From Gammaproteobacteria bacterium (lineage in GTDB: Bacteria; Pseudomonadota; Gammaproteobacteria; Xanthomonadales; Wenzhouxiangellaceae): a stretch of 56,600 nucleotides of DNA. The translations under genes were made by a program, and so were the position numbers. The notes beneath the pieces were generated by a model that had not been told where the DNA came from, did no database searches, and saw only the letters and a list, made by a program, of their open reading frames with translations. Below, piece by piece: positions 37,416 through 46,389 of the stretch (its first letter is position 1; each line of letters begins with the position of its first letter). The stretch covers positions 1-56,600 of the forward strand of contig JAHJQV010000067.1 in assembly GCA_018819105.1 (NCBI GenBank). Reading direction: 5' to 3'.

Positions 37416-39344
37416 ATGAGCAAAATCATCGGAATTGATCTGGGCACCACCAATTCCTGCGTTGCGATCATGGAAGGCGGCAAGCCGAAAGTGATCGAAA
37501 ATGCAGAAGGCGACCGCACCACACCATCCATCGTTGCCTTCACCAAGGACGATGAGGTGCTGGTCGGACAGCCGGCCAAGCGTCAGGCGGTGACCAATCC
37601 GGAAAACACCCTGAATGCGGTCAAACGTCTGATCGGTCGAAAATTTGATGAAGATGTGGTGCAGAAAGACAAGGGTCTGGTGCCATTCAGGATCATCAAG
37701 GCCGACAACGGTGACGCCTGGGTCGAGGCCGGTGGCAAGAAAATGGCACCGCCGGAGATTTCCGCGCGCGTGCTGATGAAAATGAAAAAGACCGCAGAGG
37801 ATTACCTCGGTGAAGAAGTGTCTGAAGCAGTCATCACGGTGCCGGCTTACTTCAATGATTCCCAGCGCCAGGCGACCAAGGACGCCGGCAAGATTGCCGG
37901 ACTCAACGTGCGCCGCATCATCAATGAGCCGACCGCCGCCGCGCTGGCCTATGGCATGGACAAGAAAGGCGGTGACCGCAAGATCGCGGTGTACGATCTC
38001 GGTGGCGGCACCTTCGATATATCCATCATCGAAATTGCCGATGTGGATGGCGAGCACCAGTTTGAAGTGCTGGCCACCAATGGCGACACCTTCCTCGGTG
38101 GTGAGGACTTCGACAATCGCCTGCTGGACTACCTGATCGAGCAGTTCAAGAAAGATCAGGGCATGGACCTGCGCAATGATCCGCTGGCCCTGCAGCGTTT
38201 GAAGGAAGCTGCCGAGCGGGCCAAGATCGAGCTGTCATCCAGCCAGCAGACGGAAGTCAATCTGCCCTACATCACCGCCGATGCCTCCGGCCCCAAGCAC
38301 CTCAACATCAAGGTGTCACGGGCCAAGCTGGAAGCGCTGTGTGAGGATCTGATCAAGCGCAGCATCATGCCGTGCCGTACCGCCGTGGACGATGCCGGGC
38401 TCAAGGTCAGCGACATCGACGATGTGATTCTGGTCGGTGGCCAGACGCGCATGCCGAAAGTGCAGGAGGCGGTGGCCGAGTTCTTCGGCAAGGATCCGCG
38501 CAAGGACGTCAACCCGGACGAAGCCGTGGCCATTGGCGCCGCAATCCAGGGCGGTGTGCTGGCCGGCGATGTCAAGGACGTGCTGCTGCTGGATGTGACT
38601 CCGCTGTCGCTGGGTATCGAGACCCTGGGTGGTGTCATGACCAAGCTGATCGAGAAGAACACCACCATTCCGACCAAGGCCTCGCAGACCTTCTCCACCG
38701 CCGACGACCATCAGGGCGCGGTGACCGTGCATGTGCTGCAGGGTGAGCGTGATCAGGCGGCGGCAAACAAGTCGCTGGCCCGGTTTGACCTGTCCGGCAT
38801 CCGCCCGGCACCGCGCGGTGTGCCGCAGATCGAGGTGACTTTCGACATTGATGCCAATGGCATCATGCACGTCTCGGCCAAGGACAAGGACACCGGCCAG
38901 GAGCAGAAAGTCGAGATCAAGGCCGGCAGCGGCCTGGATGAAGCCGAAATCGAACGCATGGTCAAGGATGCCGAACTGCATCGCGAGGAAGACAAGAAAT
39001 TCCAGGAGCTGGTCACCACGCGCAACAGCGCCGATGCCCAGGGCCATGCGGTGCGCGGCATGCTCAAGGAACACGGCGACAAACTGGCCGACAGCGACAA
39101 GGCGGCACTGGAATCCGCGCTGGACAATCTGGACGAGGCCATCAAGGGCGACGACAAGGCAGCCATTGAGTCTGCTGTCGAAGCCCTGCAGAAGGCTTCC
39201 GAATCACTCTATCAGCAGGCTTCCCAGAGCGCCCAGCAGGATGCTGGCGGCAGTCAGCAGGATGGCAGTCAGAGTGGGCCGTCGGCAGACGAGGATGTGG
39301 TCGACGCCGAGTTCACCGAAGTCGACGAAGACGACAAGAAGTAA
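37416..39344 (+). CDS. dnaK: chaperone DnaK (Hsp70)
   Basis: This 642-residue ATP-driven chaperone folds and protects proteins with DnaJ and GrpE. The N-terminal ATPase opens [20 protein letters not shown] and has [35 protein letters not shown] and [15 protein letters not shown]. The substrate-binding domain begins around 395 ([20 protein letters not shown]) and a helical lid and Gln/Ser/Asp-rich tail end in [19 protein letters not shown] lies 9 bases before the ATG at 37416; an upstream TTG frame start at 37386 is not needed. Length is normal. Confidence 0.98.
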   Translation: MSKIIGIDLGTTNSCVAIMEGGKPKVIENAEGDRTTPSIVAFTKDDEVLVGQPAKRQAVTNPENTLNAVKRLIGRKFDEDVVQKDKGLVPFRIIKADNGDAWVEAGGKKMAPPEISARVLMKMKKTAEDYLGEEVSEAVITVPAYFNDSQRQATKDAGKIAGLNVRRIINEPTAAALAYGMDKKGGDRKIAVYDLGGGTFDISIIEIADVDGEHQFEVLATNGDTFLGGEDFDNRLLDYLIEQFKKDQGMDLRNDPLALQRLKEAAERAKIELSSSQQTEVNLPYITADASGPKHLNIKVSRAKLEALCEDLIKRSIMPCRTAVDDAGLKVSDIDDVILVGGQTRMPKVQEAVAEFFGKDPRKDVNPDEAVAIGAAIQGGVLAGDVKDVLLLDVTPLSLGIETLGGVMTKLIEKNTTIPTKASQTFSTADDHQGAVTVHVLQGERDQAAANKSLARFDLSGIRPAPRGVPQIEVTFDIDANGIMHVSAKDKDTGQEQKVEIKAGSGLDEAEIERMVKDAELHREEDKKFQELVTTRNSADAQGHAVRGMLKEHGDKLADSDKAALESALDNLDEAIKGDDKAAIESAVEALQKASESLYQQASQSAQQDAGGSQQDGSQSGPSADEDVVDAEFTEVDEDDKK

Positions 39345-39367
39345 TCACAGCGGTTACCTGACCACAC

Positions 39368-39390
39368 GGATGCGCTGTGCGCATCCACTT
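39368..39390 (+). terminator. terminator/attenuator hairpin after dnaK
   Basis: GGATGCGC and GCGCATCC form a perfect 8-bp stem around TGT, followed by ACTTT. It may stop or slow transcripts coming from dnaK. Confidence 0.55.
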
Positions 39391-39393
39391 TCC

Positions 39394-39426
39394 GCAGGCG
39401 GGATGTGCACAGCACATGCCGCCTGC
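39394..39426 (+). promoter_or_regulatory. strong second hairpin in the dnaK-dnaJ gap
   Basis: GCAGGCGG pairs with CCGCCTGC, and inside that ATGTGC pairs with GCACAT around a short loop. No T-run follows, so it is more likely an RNA-processing or stability hairpin than a classic terminator. The dnaJ promoter begins 7 bases later. Confidence 0.5.
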
Positions 39427-39432
39427 CACTCA

Positions 39433-39461
39433 CTTGATAAGGGCGCCAGCAAGCCCAATCT
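39433..39461 (+). promoter_or_regulatory. sigma-32 (heat-shock) promoter of dnaJ
   Basis: CTTGATA (39433-39439), a 14-base spacer, then CCCAATCT (39454-39461). It is close to the RpoH consensus and sits 36 bases before the dnaJ start, downstream of two hairpins. Confidence 0.75.
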
Positions 39462-39497
39462 CCAGCACAACCCCGACGCAGCCCGATACCCATAACC

Positions 39498-40619
39498 ATG
39501 GCACGAGATTACTACGACATACTCGGCGTGAACCGTGATGCCAGCGACGCTGAGCTGAAGAAAGCCTATCGGCGGCTGGCCATGAAATACCATCCGGATC
39601 GCAACAGCGACGATGTGGATGCCATGGATCGATTCAAGGAAGCCAAGCAGGCCTACGAGATTCTCAAGGATCCGCGCAAGCGCGCCATGTATGATCAGTA
39701 TGGCCACGATGCCGTGAGTGGTCAGACAGGTGCCCAGGGGGGTGCCGGATTTGCCGATTTCAGTGATGTGTTTGGCGACATTTTCGGTGACATTTTTGGT
39801 GGCGCACGCGGCGGCAGCAGACGCAGCAGTCGCGGTGCCGACATGCGCATTGCCATTGAACTGGATCTGAAAGAAGCGGTGCAGGGTGTTACCCGAGAAT
39901 TGAACATTCCCAGCATGGTCAGCTGCAAGCGCTGTAACGGCTCGGGATCAAAGAGTGGCCGCATGGAAACCTGCGGCACCTGTGGCGGAGCCGGTCAGGT
40001 GCGCATGCAGCAGGGTATCTTTTCGGTCATGCAGACCTGCCCCAGCTGCCGTGGCAGCGGTCAGCGGGTCAGCGACCCGTGTGGCGATTGCAATGGTCAG
40101 GGACGGGTACAGGAACAGCGCACCCTGTCGGTGAAGATTCCGGCCGGGGTGGACACCGGAGACCGCATTCGCCTGGCCGGAGAAGGTCAGGCCGGTGCGC
40201 AGGGCTCTGCTGCCGGTGACCTGTATGTCGAGGTGCAGGTACGGCCACACAAACTGTTCGAGCGCCATGGTGATGATCTGCACTGCGAGATACCGATACC
40301 GTTCACCACCGCCGCACTGGGCGGTGAAATCAAGGTGCCGACACTGGATGGTTCGGTGATGCTGAAAGTGCAGGCGGAAACCCAAAGCGGTAAAGTGTTC
40401 AAACTGCGCGGCAAGGGCGTGCGCTCTGTGCGCAGCCATCACACCGGTGACCTCATGTGTCACGTGGTGGTCGAGACCCCGGTTAAACTGAGCAGCAAAC
40501 AGAAGCAGTTGCTGCGTGAATTTGAAGAGACCTTTGATCATGGCACCACCGACCACAATCCGCGCAGCCGTGGCTTCATGGACAGTGTGCGTGAATTTTT
40601 TGAGCGCGTCACCGGCTGA
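39498..40619 (+). CDS. dnaJ: co-chaperone DnaJ (Hsp40)
   Basis: This 373-residue protein delivers substrates to DnaK and stimulates its ATPase. The J domain (1-70) has [20 protein letters not shown] and the HPD triad in KYHPDRN. A Gly/Phe-rich stretch (about 78-118) is followed by the zinc domain with four CxxCxGxG-type repeats ([32 protein letters not shown]). The C-terminal substrate domain ([20 protein letters not shown]) ends the protein. It has its own sigma-32 promoter. Confidence 0.98.
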   Translation: MARDYYDILGVNRDASDAELKKAYRRLAMKYHPDRNSDDVDAMDRFKEAKQAYEILKDPRKRAMYDQYGHDAVSGQTGAQGGAGFADFSDVFGDIFGDIFGGARGGSRRSSRGADMRIAIELDLKEAVQGVTRELNIPSMVSCKRCNGSGSKSGRMETCGTCGGAGQVRMQQGIFSVMQTCPSCRGSGQRVSDPCGDCNGQGRVQEQRTLSVKIPAGVDTGDRIRLAGEGQAGAQGSAAGDLYVEVQVRPHKLFERHGDDLHCEIPIPFTTAALGGEIKVPTLDGSVMLKVQAETQSGKVFKLRGKGVRSVRSHHTGDLMCHVVVETPVKLSSKQKQLLREFEETFDHGTTDHNPRSRGFMDSVREFFERVTG

Positions 40620-40625
40620 GCCGCC

Positions 40626-41354
40626 ATGCCACTAGCCCGGAATCAGCGCATGCTGAAGCTGGCACTGCAGGGGCGCAGCGGGCGCATGGGGCAAACCCTG
40701 CTGGCGCTGATTGCGCAGTCGCCGGAGCTGTCGCTGGTGGATGACATCGGTGATGCCACGGTGGTGATCGATTTCAGTTCAGCCGATGGACTGTTGAAGC
40801 TGCTCGATACTGCGCTCGTGCGCTCCACCGCCGTGGTCAGCGGCAGCACCGGTCTGCAGGCCAGGCATCACCGTGCCCTGCAGCAGGCAGCGACTGAGAT
40901 TCCGGTATTGTGGTCGGCCAACATGAGCGTGGGCATGAACCTGCTCTATCAACTGGCGGCCAGCGCCGCGCGCCAGCTTGACGTCAGTGCCGATGTTGAG
41001 ATTGTCGAGTCACATCATCGCGACAAGCGCGATGTGCCTTCCGGATCGGCGCTGGCACTGGCCGAACACATTGCCGGCGCACGCGGTCAGCTTTTGCAGC
41101 AGGTCATGCAGATGCGCACAGCAGCGCCTGACGCAGCGCGCCGGCAGGGCGAGATCGGAATCAGTTCTGTGCGCGGTGGCAGCATGCCTGGAGAGCACAG
41201 TGCGCTGTTTGCCTTGCAGCACGAGACCTTGACGCTGACGCATCGGGTGGAGCAGCGCACGGTGTTCGCCCAGGGTGCCATCCTGGCAGCCAGATGGCTG
41301 CAGGACAAGCCGGCCGGTCTGTACGCGTTTGCTGACGTATTGCAGCCGCTCTAA
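40626..41354 (+). CDS. dapB: 4-hydroxy-tetrahydrodipicolinate reductase
   Basis: This 242-residue enzyme makes tetrahydrodipicolinate with NAD(P)H in the lysine and diaminopimelate pathway. It has the nucleotide site LALQGRSGRMGQTL, VVIDFSSADG, SANMSVGMNLL, the catalytic/substrate motif ESHHRDKRDVPSGSALALAE (family EAHHRxKxDAPSGTA) and SSVRGGSMPGEHSALF. It is about 25 residues shorter than the E. coli enzyme, lacking part of the segment between the nucleotide loop and IDFS. It begins 6 bases after dnaJ, the usual gammaproteobacterial order, but carA does not follow. A later start at 40650 is possible. Confidence 0.92.
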   Translation: MPLARNQRMLKLALQGRSGRMGQTLLALIAQSPELSLVDDIGDATVVIDFSSADGLLKLLDTALVRSTAVVSGSTGLQARHHRALQQAATEIPVLWSANMSVGMNLLYQLAASAARQLDVSADVEIVESHHRDKRDVPSGSALALAEHIAGARGQLLQQVMQMRTAAPDAARRQGEIGISSVRGGSMPGEHSALFALQHETLTLTHRVEQRTVFAQGAILAARWLQDKPAGLYAFADVLQPL

Positions 41355-41414
41355 GCGGCGGATCACTCAGCAGAATCAATGTAGACTGATTCGGCGCACC
41401 ATTCAGCTAGCCGG

Positions 41415-41879
41415 CTAGCCGCCGGTGGCGTACATCTCGTCGGGAATGAATTCGCGTTTCACACTGACACTGCGCAACAGGTAGTTGACATAGGTCCAGG
41501 TGTCTTTGGCGATGACGGTACCGATGCGGCCGCGACCGTCTATGGCGCGTGATTCGGTGCTCATGCTGATGGCACCGGTGCCGCCGGGTGGCATGTGCTC
41601 CGGGCTGCCAGTGAGTCCCGGATCCACCGGCATCAGAGCCGAGTCAACCACGTCGTTGCCTTTGACAATGGCAATGGCAACTTCACCGGACTCGGTGGGC
41701 TGGGTTTTGATCAGGCAGTCGTCATAGCAGTCGGCAATCAGCTTGACGCTGGGCTGCTGTTGCAGATTGACGGGCAGGTTGATGCCCTGCCGGGAATACG
41801 CGGGTTCAGCCAGCGTCACCTGAGCAGTGAACGCGGTCATTGCAACGGCGATAAAGACAGAGACGATGAGCTTGTGCAT
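41415..41879 (-). CDS. small exported hypothetical protein
   Basis: This 154-residue protein starts at 41879 behind GGAGGTTCCA, an excellent ribosome site, rather than at the upstream in-frame ATG at 41972. A signal peptide (MHKLIVSVFIAVAMTAFTAQ) leads a mature domain with a CYDDC motif (ADCYDDCLIKTQP) that may form a disulfide, and a glycine/proline-rich loop (PGLTGSPEHMPPGGTG). No family is recognised. It stands alone between dapB (convergent) and hemN (divergent). Confidence 0.65.
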   Translation of the reverse strand: MHKLIVSVFIAVAMTAFTAQVTLAEPAYSRQGINLPVNLQQQPSVKLIADCYDDCLIKTQPTESGEVAIAIVKGNDVVDSALMPVDPGLTGSPEHMPPGGTGAISMSTESRAIDGRGRIGTVIAKDTWTYVNYLLRSVSVKREFIPDEMYATGG

Positions 41880-42137
41880 TGGAACCTCCATGTTGCCAAT
41901 CCATACTGATTGTTTAATTTTACGGATCGCCCGAAGGCAACCTCTGACATCTCCCTGATATCCTAGACCCATGCTATTGCAAAGTTCTTACAGACATAAT
42001 GCGATTCGCATCGCTCATTGTCAAGTGCGCATAAAGTATTAACCTGTATGGGGTTTTTATCTTCGGAGTGAATTTGTCATCACTTTGGTCGATGCTTTGT
42101 CGAGTCGCGCGCGGTGGCCAGGCATCGGCCGCAGAAT

Positions 42138-42151
42138 TGATCTGGATCAAG
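42138..42151 (+). promoter_or_regulatory. FNR/Anr binding site upstream of hemN
   Basis: TTGATCTGGATCAA is a perfect match to the FNR/Anr/Crp-family consensus TTGAT-N4-ATCAA and lies 70 bases before the hemN ATG, a normal place for an activator of an oxygen-regulated promoter. The rest of 41880-42220 is AT-rich intergenic sequence with no other element that I can name. Confidence 0.85.
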
Positions 42152-42220
42152 ACTCTGGCCGGCGGAGTTCCCTAGCATGATCACCGTAACAGTGGAAAGC
42201 ACGATGCTGCGGGTGACGAC

Positions 42221-43642
42221 ATGGGCAACAGCCGACCAGAGATTGATGATCAACTGATTGCGAAGTACGGTGGCCCGGGTCCGCGCTACACCTCTTACCC
42301 CACGGCGCTGGAATTCAGTGTCGAACATCGTGCCGAAGCTCTCATCGCAGCGCTGCATGCCGGCAATCATGAGCTGATACCGGCAGATCTATCGGTCTAT
42401 GTGCATGTCCCGTTCTGCGCCAGCCCCTGCTTTTACTGCGGCTGCAACAAGGTCATCACGCGTTCGAGCAGCATTGGAGACGAGTATCTGCGTCACCTGG
42501 CACTGGAGGTGCAGCGGCTGGCCGCGCATGTGGCCAGCGATCGCAAGGTGCGTCAGATCCATCTCGGCGGCGGCACGCCAACCTTTCTCAATCTGGAACA
42601 GATCGAGCAGCTGCTGACGCTGATCAGTGATCATCTGGTGATCGCGCTGGATGCCGAGATCAGTCTGGAGATCGATCCGCGCTCGGTGACTGCCGATGGC
42701 CTGCACAGGCTGGCCGGGATGGGCTTCAATCGCCTGTCCATGGGGGTGCAGGATCTGGACCAGCGCGTACAGCAGGCAGTGAATCGGGTGCATGGTGAGC
42801 AGCTTATCGATGCCCAGATCAAAGCGGCGCGCGCGGCAGGATTTGCCTCCATCAGCGTGGATCTGATCTATGGTCTGCCGCATCAGACCAGGCAGAGCTT
42901 TGCCGACACCATGGCGCGGATGATTGCCATGCGACCGGACCGCTTGTCGCTGTTCAACTATGCGCACATGCCGCACAAGTTCAAGGCACAGCGGCAGATC
43001 AAGGCGGTCGATCTGCCCGATGCTGACACCAAGCTGGCGATTTTTCATCAATCCATGGATCAACTGCTGGCGGCTGGCTACGAGTACATCGGCATGGATC
43101 ATTTCGCTCTGCCCGAGGACGCGCTGGCCAGGGCGCGTCAGGATGGCAGCATGGTGCGCAATTTTCAGGGCTACAGCACGCTGGGTGATCTGGATCTGCT
43201 CGCCTTCGGTCCCAGCGCAATCAGTCAGGTTGGCGACACGTTCAGCCAGAACCTGCACGAATACCGGGCCTGGTGCAAGGCGCTGGCCGCAACCTCGACA
43301 GACAATGCCGGACTGGCGGTGATGCGCGGGCTCACCCGCAGCGCAGAGGATCGTCTGCGCGCGGACGTCATCAATGCCATCATGTGTCGCGGGGCGCTGG
43401 ACTTTGCCAGCGTGGAAGCCGCCCATAATATTGATTTTGAGCTGCATTTCGCCGCTGAGCTGGAACGCCTGCAAACACTGCAGCACGATGGCCTGATCCG
43501 TTTCAGCGGGCGCGGATTGCGTATCACGCCGGTGGGGCAGCAGCTGCTGCGCGCCATTGCCATGGTGTTCGACAGCTACATCCATGCAGCGCGATCGCGG
43601 CAGACCGACAATTCGGTGCAGCGCTTCTCGCGCGTGATCTAA
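42221..43642 (+). CDS. hemN: oxygen-independent coproporphyrinogen III oxidase
   Basis: This 473-residue radical SAM enzyme decarboxylates coproporphyrinogen III to protoporphyrinogen IX without oxygen, in heme synthesis. The N-terminal DQLIAKYGGPGPRYTSYPTA is typical of true HemN rather than HemW. The [4Fe-4S] motif is Cys66-x3-Cys70-x2-Cys73 in PFCASPCFYCGCN. Others are HLGGGTPTFL, SLEIDPRSVTADG, GFNRLSMGVQDLDQRVQ, DLIYGLPHQT and YIGMDHFALPEDALARA. Length is normal. A perfect FNR-type site upstream indicates induction at low oxygen, as known in Pseudomonas and E. coli. An inverted repeat starts right at its stop codon. Confidence 0.96.
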   Translation: MGNSRPEIDDQLIAKYGGPGPRYTSYPTALEFSVEHRAEALIAALHAGNHELIPADLSVYVHVPFCASPCFYCGCNKVITRSSSIGDEYLRHLALEVQRLAAHVASDRKVRQIHLGGGTPTFLNLEQIEQLLTLISDHLVIALDAEISLEIDPRSVTADGLHRLAGMGFNRLSMGVQDLDQRVQQAVNRVHGEQLIDAQIKAARAAGFASISVDLIYGLPHQTRQSFADTMARMIAMRPDRLSLFNYAHMPHKFKAQRQIKAVDLPDADTKLAIFHQSMDQLLAAGYEYIGMDHFALPEDALARARQDGSMVRNFQGYSTLGDLDLLAFGPSAISQVGDTFSQNLHEYRAWCKALAATSTDNAGLAVMRGLTRSAEDRLRADVINAIMCRGALDFASVEAAHNIDFELHFAAELERLQTLQHDGLIRFSGRGLRITPVGQQLLRAIAMVFDSYIHAARSRQTDNSVQRFSRVI

Positions 43643-43699
43643 GCCCGGATTATTCATGACTCAACCGTCTAAGCAGGTTGGGTCAAGAATAATCCGGGC
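43643..43699. repeat. 57-bp inverted repeat abutting the hemN stop
   Basis: The outer arms GCCCGGATTATTC and GAATAATCCGGGC are perfect over 13 bases, and inner TGAC/GTCA and CAACC/GGTTG pair after single mismatches, leaving a loop of about 9 bases. It can fold into a long hairpin and may act as terminator of hemN, or be a small palindromic repeat. There is no T-run after it. Confidence 0.7.
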
Positions 43700-43701
43700 C
43701 A

Positions 43702-43865
43702 AGCAGCCTGTCGGACTTATCCGATCGTCGCGAGGGAAAGCCGGTTGGTGCCAGATTTTTCGGTCTTTTAAGGCAAATAGTTCGCCTATTCAATGCAAAA
43801 GAGCGGGAAAGCTGGCCCAATCCGGCTTATCCGCAGTAGATCAGCGTTAAGTCCGACAGGCTGCT
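43702..43865 (+). repeat. fold-back MITE-like repeat, copy 2
   Basis: This 164-bp element has perfect 18-bp inverted ends, AGCAGCCTGTCGGACTTA and TAAGTCCGACAGGCTGCT. It is about three-quarters identical by eye to copy 1 at 10303-10470. The whole length is an imperfect palindrome with a central AATAG/CTATT hairpin. It separates hemN from selO. Both outer tips keep pairing although their bases differ from copy 1 (GCAG/CTGC here, GGAG/CTCC there). Confidence 0.88.
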
Positions 43866-43982
43866 ATGCATTTTGCTGCCTGCGCTGTCGTCGCAGCGAG
43901 TGGCAGCAAACGCGCGTGTCAGTGAGGCCAGTGCGGTCTGATCCGTTACAATGCGGGCACCACAACACGCGGCAACCATGCC

Positions 43983-45554
43983 ATGCCTGAATTGAATTTT
44001 GACAACGCCTTTGTGCGCGAACTGCCTGCCGATCCCGAACGCAAGCCCAACCCACGCCATGTGTTTGGCAGTTGTTACTCCCGGGTCATGCCACAGCCGG
44101 TGCCGGCACCACAGCTGATCGCCTGGTCTGCGGAGATGGCTGCAGAACTGGGGCTGGAGGCGCAGGATCTGCAGTCACCGGCATGGGTGGAAACGCTGGC
44201 TGGCAATCGGCTGTTGCCCGGAATGCAGCCCTATGCCGCCTGCTACGGCGGGCATCAGTTTGGCAGCTGGGCAGGACAACTTGGCGATGGCCGCGCATTG
44301 TCGCTGGGCGAAATCGTCAATGCCCAGGGACGCCGCTGGGAACTGCAACTGAAAGGGGCGGGGCTGACCCCGTATTCACGCACTGCCGATGGCCGTGCCG
44401 TGCTGCGCTCCTCGCTGCGCGAGTTTCTTTGCAGTGAGGCCATGCACCATCTGGGTATTCCGACGACACGGGCCTTGAGTCTGGTGTTGACCGGTGAGCC
44501 GATCGTGCGCGACATGTTTTATGACGGTCATCCGGAAGCGGAGCCTGGCGCCATCACCTGTCGCGTGGCACCGTCGTTCATCCGCTTCGGCAATTTCGAG
44601 ATTTTCGCCGCGCGCAGCGAACACGACATACTGCGTCAGTTGGTGGATTTCACCTTGCGGCGGGATTTTCCGGCAATGCTGGGACCCGACGATGAGCTGA
44701 ATGACGAGTTGCTGCTGGCCTGGTTTGACGAGATCGCCAGGCGCACCGCTCTGATGGTCGCGCACTGGATGCGCGTGGGCTTTGTCCATGGCGTGATGAA
44801 CACCGACAACATGTCCATCCTCGGCCTGACCATCGACTATGGCCCGTATGGCTGGCTGGAGGACTTTGATCCGGAGTGGACGCCCAACACCACGGATGCC
44901 GCCACCCGCCGCTATTGCTACGGCCAGCAGCCGCGCATTGCACAATGGAACCTGATGTGTCTGGCGAAGGCATTGTCCGCATTGATGCAACAGCCTGAGT
45001 CCCTGCAGCAGGGCCTGCAGACCTATGCCGATGCTTACGCCGAACACGCCTTGCGCATGACCACCGACAAGCTGGGTCTGGCGACCTGGCAGGATGGCGA
45101 TGAAAAGCTGATCGAGACGCTGTTTCCACTGCTGCAGGCAGCCGAGCTGGACATGACGCTGTTCTGGCGCCTGCTCGCCGATCAGGACAGCGAACAGGCT
45201 GACGCCAGTGCGCTGCAGTCAGCCAGCTACAATGAACAGGCCTTTGCCGCGCAGCATCAGGCACTGCAGCAATGGTTGCAGGATTACCTGCGGCGGCGTC
45301 ATCAGGATCGTCGTCAGCTGGCAGAGATCAGGTCACAGATGCACGCCGCCAGCCCGAAGTACGTGTTGCGCAATTATCTGGCACAGCAGGCGATTGATCA
45401 GGCCGCAGCCGGTGACTACAGTGAAATCGACCGGCTGCTGCAGATCATGCGCAAACCCTACGACGAGCAGCCCGAGCATGCCGAATACGCGGCCAAGCGG
45501 CCGGAATGGGCGCGTGACAAGGCGGGCTGCTCCATGTTGTCGTGCAGCTCCTGA
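43983..45554 (+). CDS. selO: protein adenylyltransferase SelO
   Basis: This 523-residue pseudokinase-fold enzyme (YdiU/SelO/UPF0061) transfers AMP to Ser, Thr and Tyr of proteins and is linked to redox stress. Signatures are PYAACYGGHQFGSWAGQLGD, WELQLKGAGLTPYSRTADGR, AVLRSSLREFLCSEAMHHLG, TTRALSL, PSFIRFGNFE, GFVHGVMNTDNMSILGLTID and the C-terminal CSMLSCSS. In vertebrates a selenocysteine occupies the third-last position; here that codon is TGC, so plain cysteine. It sits between repeat copy 2 and the convergent SOUL-family gene. Confidence 0.95.
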   Translation: MPELNFDNAFVRELPADPERKPNPRHVFGSCYSRVMPQPVPAPQLIAWSAEMAAELGLEAQDLQSPAWVETLAGNRLLPGMQPYAACYGGHQFGSWAGQLGDGRALSLGEIVNAQGRRWELQLKGAGLTPYSRTADGRAVLRSSLREFLCSEAMHHLGIPTTRALSLVLTGEPIVRDMFYDGHPEAEPGAITCRVAPSFIRFGNFEIFAARSEHDILRQLVDFTLRRDFPAMLGPDDELNDELLLAWFDEIARRTALMVAHWMRVGFVHGVMNTDNMSILGLTIDYGPYGWLEDFDPEWTPNTTDAATRRYCYGQQPRIAQWNLMCLAKALSALMQQPESLQQGLQTYADAYAEHALRMTTDKLGLATWQDGDEKLIETLFPLLQAAELDMTLFWRLLADQDSEQADASALQSASYNEQAFAAQHQALQQWLQDYLRRRHQDRRQLAEIRSQMHAASPKYVLRNYLAQQAIDQAAAGDYSEIDRLLQIMRKPYDEQPEHAEYAAKRPEWARDKAGCSMLSCSS

Positions 45555-45563
45555 ACGGCTGCA

Positions 45564-45584
45564 GGCATGGTCTGCTGCCATGCC
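45564..45584. terminator. possible hairpin between convergent selO and SOUL genes
   Basis: GGCATGG and CCATGCC form a 7-bp stem with a 7-base loop between the two converging stop codons. No T-run follows on either side, so termination is only suggested. Confidence 0.3.
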
Positions 45585-45603
45585 GCTTGCCGCTGCCGCT
45601 CAA

Positions 45604-46389
45604 TCACTGCGCAGTCCACACCACCGGCAGTTGCATTTCCCACCATTTGTCCGCCGTGGCAGTATCGGGACCGTTGTAGCCGAGCAGACGAAAACCGCCG
45701 TCGCGCTGCCAGCGACCCGGCGCAGCATCGGGTTGCGCCCGTAGCCAGTCCAGCAACTGCCGCTGCATCGCCTGCAGTTGCCGCTGGCTGTCGCGACCCT
45801 GAAAGCCGATCGCAAGCACCGTCATGGGTGGCTGGTCCGCAACCACCACGCCACGCTCGCTGACACCGGTTTGTCCCTGCGTGGTGCTGCGATAGAGAAA
45901 TGCCATGCTGCCCGCCACATTGTCATCGCCGGCCATCTTGCCGCTCATGATCACCGGTGCGGTCATGGCGATGTCGGCATCCTTGATGTGGCGAAACAGC
46001 GTGAAAAAGGCTGAGCCGCTGCGTTGACTGCGGTCGAACAGAGCCTGACGCAGGCTTGGATACTGTTTCAGCTCGATCGCGCCCGGTGGCGTCGGTGCAG
46101 CAAAACCTTCCGGCAGTGCTGCGGAAATGCGCGCACTGCCCACCGTATAGAATGGTGCCGATTGCTGCTGGTTGGTGATGCCCGGCTGCTGCAGCACACG
46201 CGTTTCCAGATTGCCGCCGACACGCAGTACCTGCCAGTTGCCGGGTGTGGCTGCCGTCGTCGTTGCGGCAGCAACCGGTACCGGCGTGCCGTCGCTGTCA
46301 GCAGCGGGCTGAATTTCCGGTTGCACGCAGCCACCCAGCAGCAGCAACAGAACCGGCATGGTTATGGATAGGTTTTTCATGATCATCAA
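45604..46389 (-). CDS. SOUL-family (heme-binding-like) lipoprotein
   Basis: This 261-residue protein has a lipoprotein signal with lipobox LLGGC, an Ala/Thr-rich linker, and a SOUL domain (about 75-255) with IELKQYPSLRQALFDRS, SAFFTLFRHIKDADIAMTAP and FRLLGYNGPDT. SOUL/HBP proteins form a beta-barrel that binds heme or related ligands; bacterial members are poorly studied. Starts at 46389, 46386 and 46380 are all possible; none has a strong ribosome site. The 5' end overlaps the upstream region of the divergent deacylase gene only if that gene used an upstream start. Confidence 0.82.
   Translation of the reverse strand: MMIMKNLSITMPVLLLLLGGCVQPEIQPAADSDGTPVPVAAATTTAATPGNWQVLRVGGNLETRVLQQPGITNQQQSAPFYTVGSARISAALPEGFAAPTPPGAIELKQYPSLRQALFDRSQRSGSAFFTLFRHIKDADIAMTAPVIMSGKMAGDDNVAGSMAFLYRSTTQGQTGVSERGVVVADQPPMTVLAIGFQGRDSQRQLQAMQRQLLDWLRAQPDAAPGRWQRDGGFRLLGYNGPDTATADKWWEMQLPVVWTAQ

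Noticed and set aside
45519-45557. Selenocysteine at the SelO C-terminus
   Set aside because: The third-last codon is TGC and the TGA after SCSS is a normal stop; no SECIS-like hairpin follows directly.
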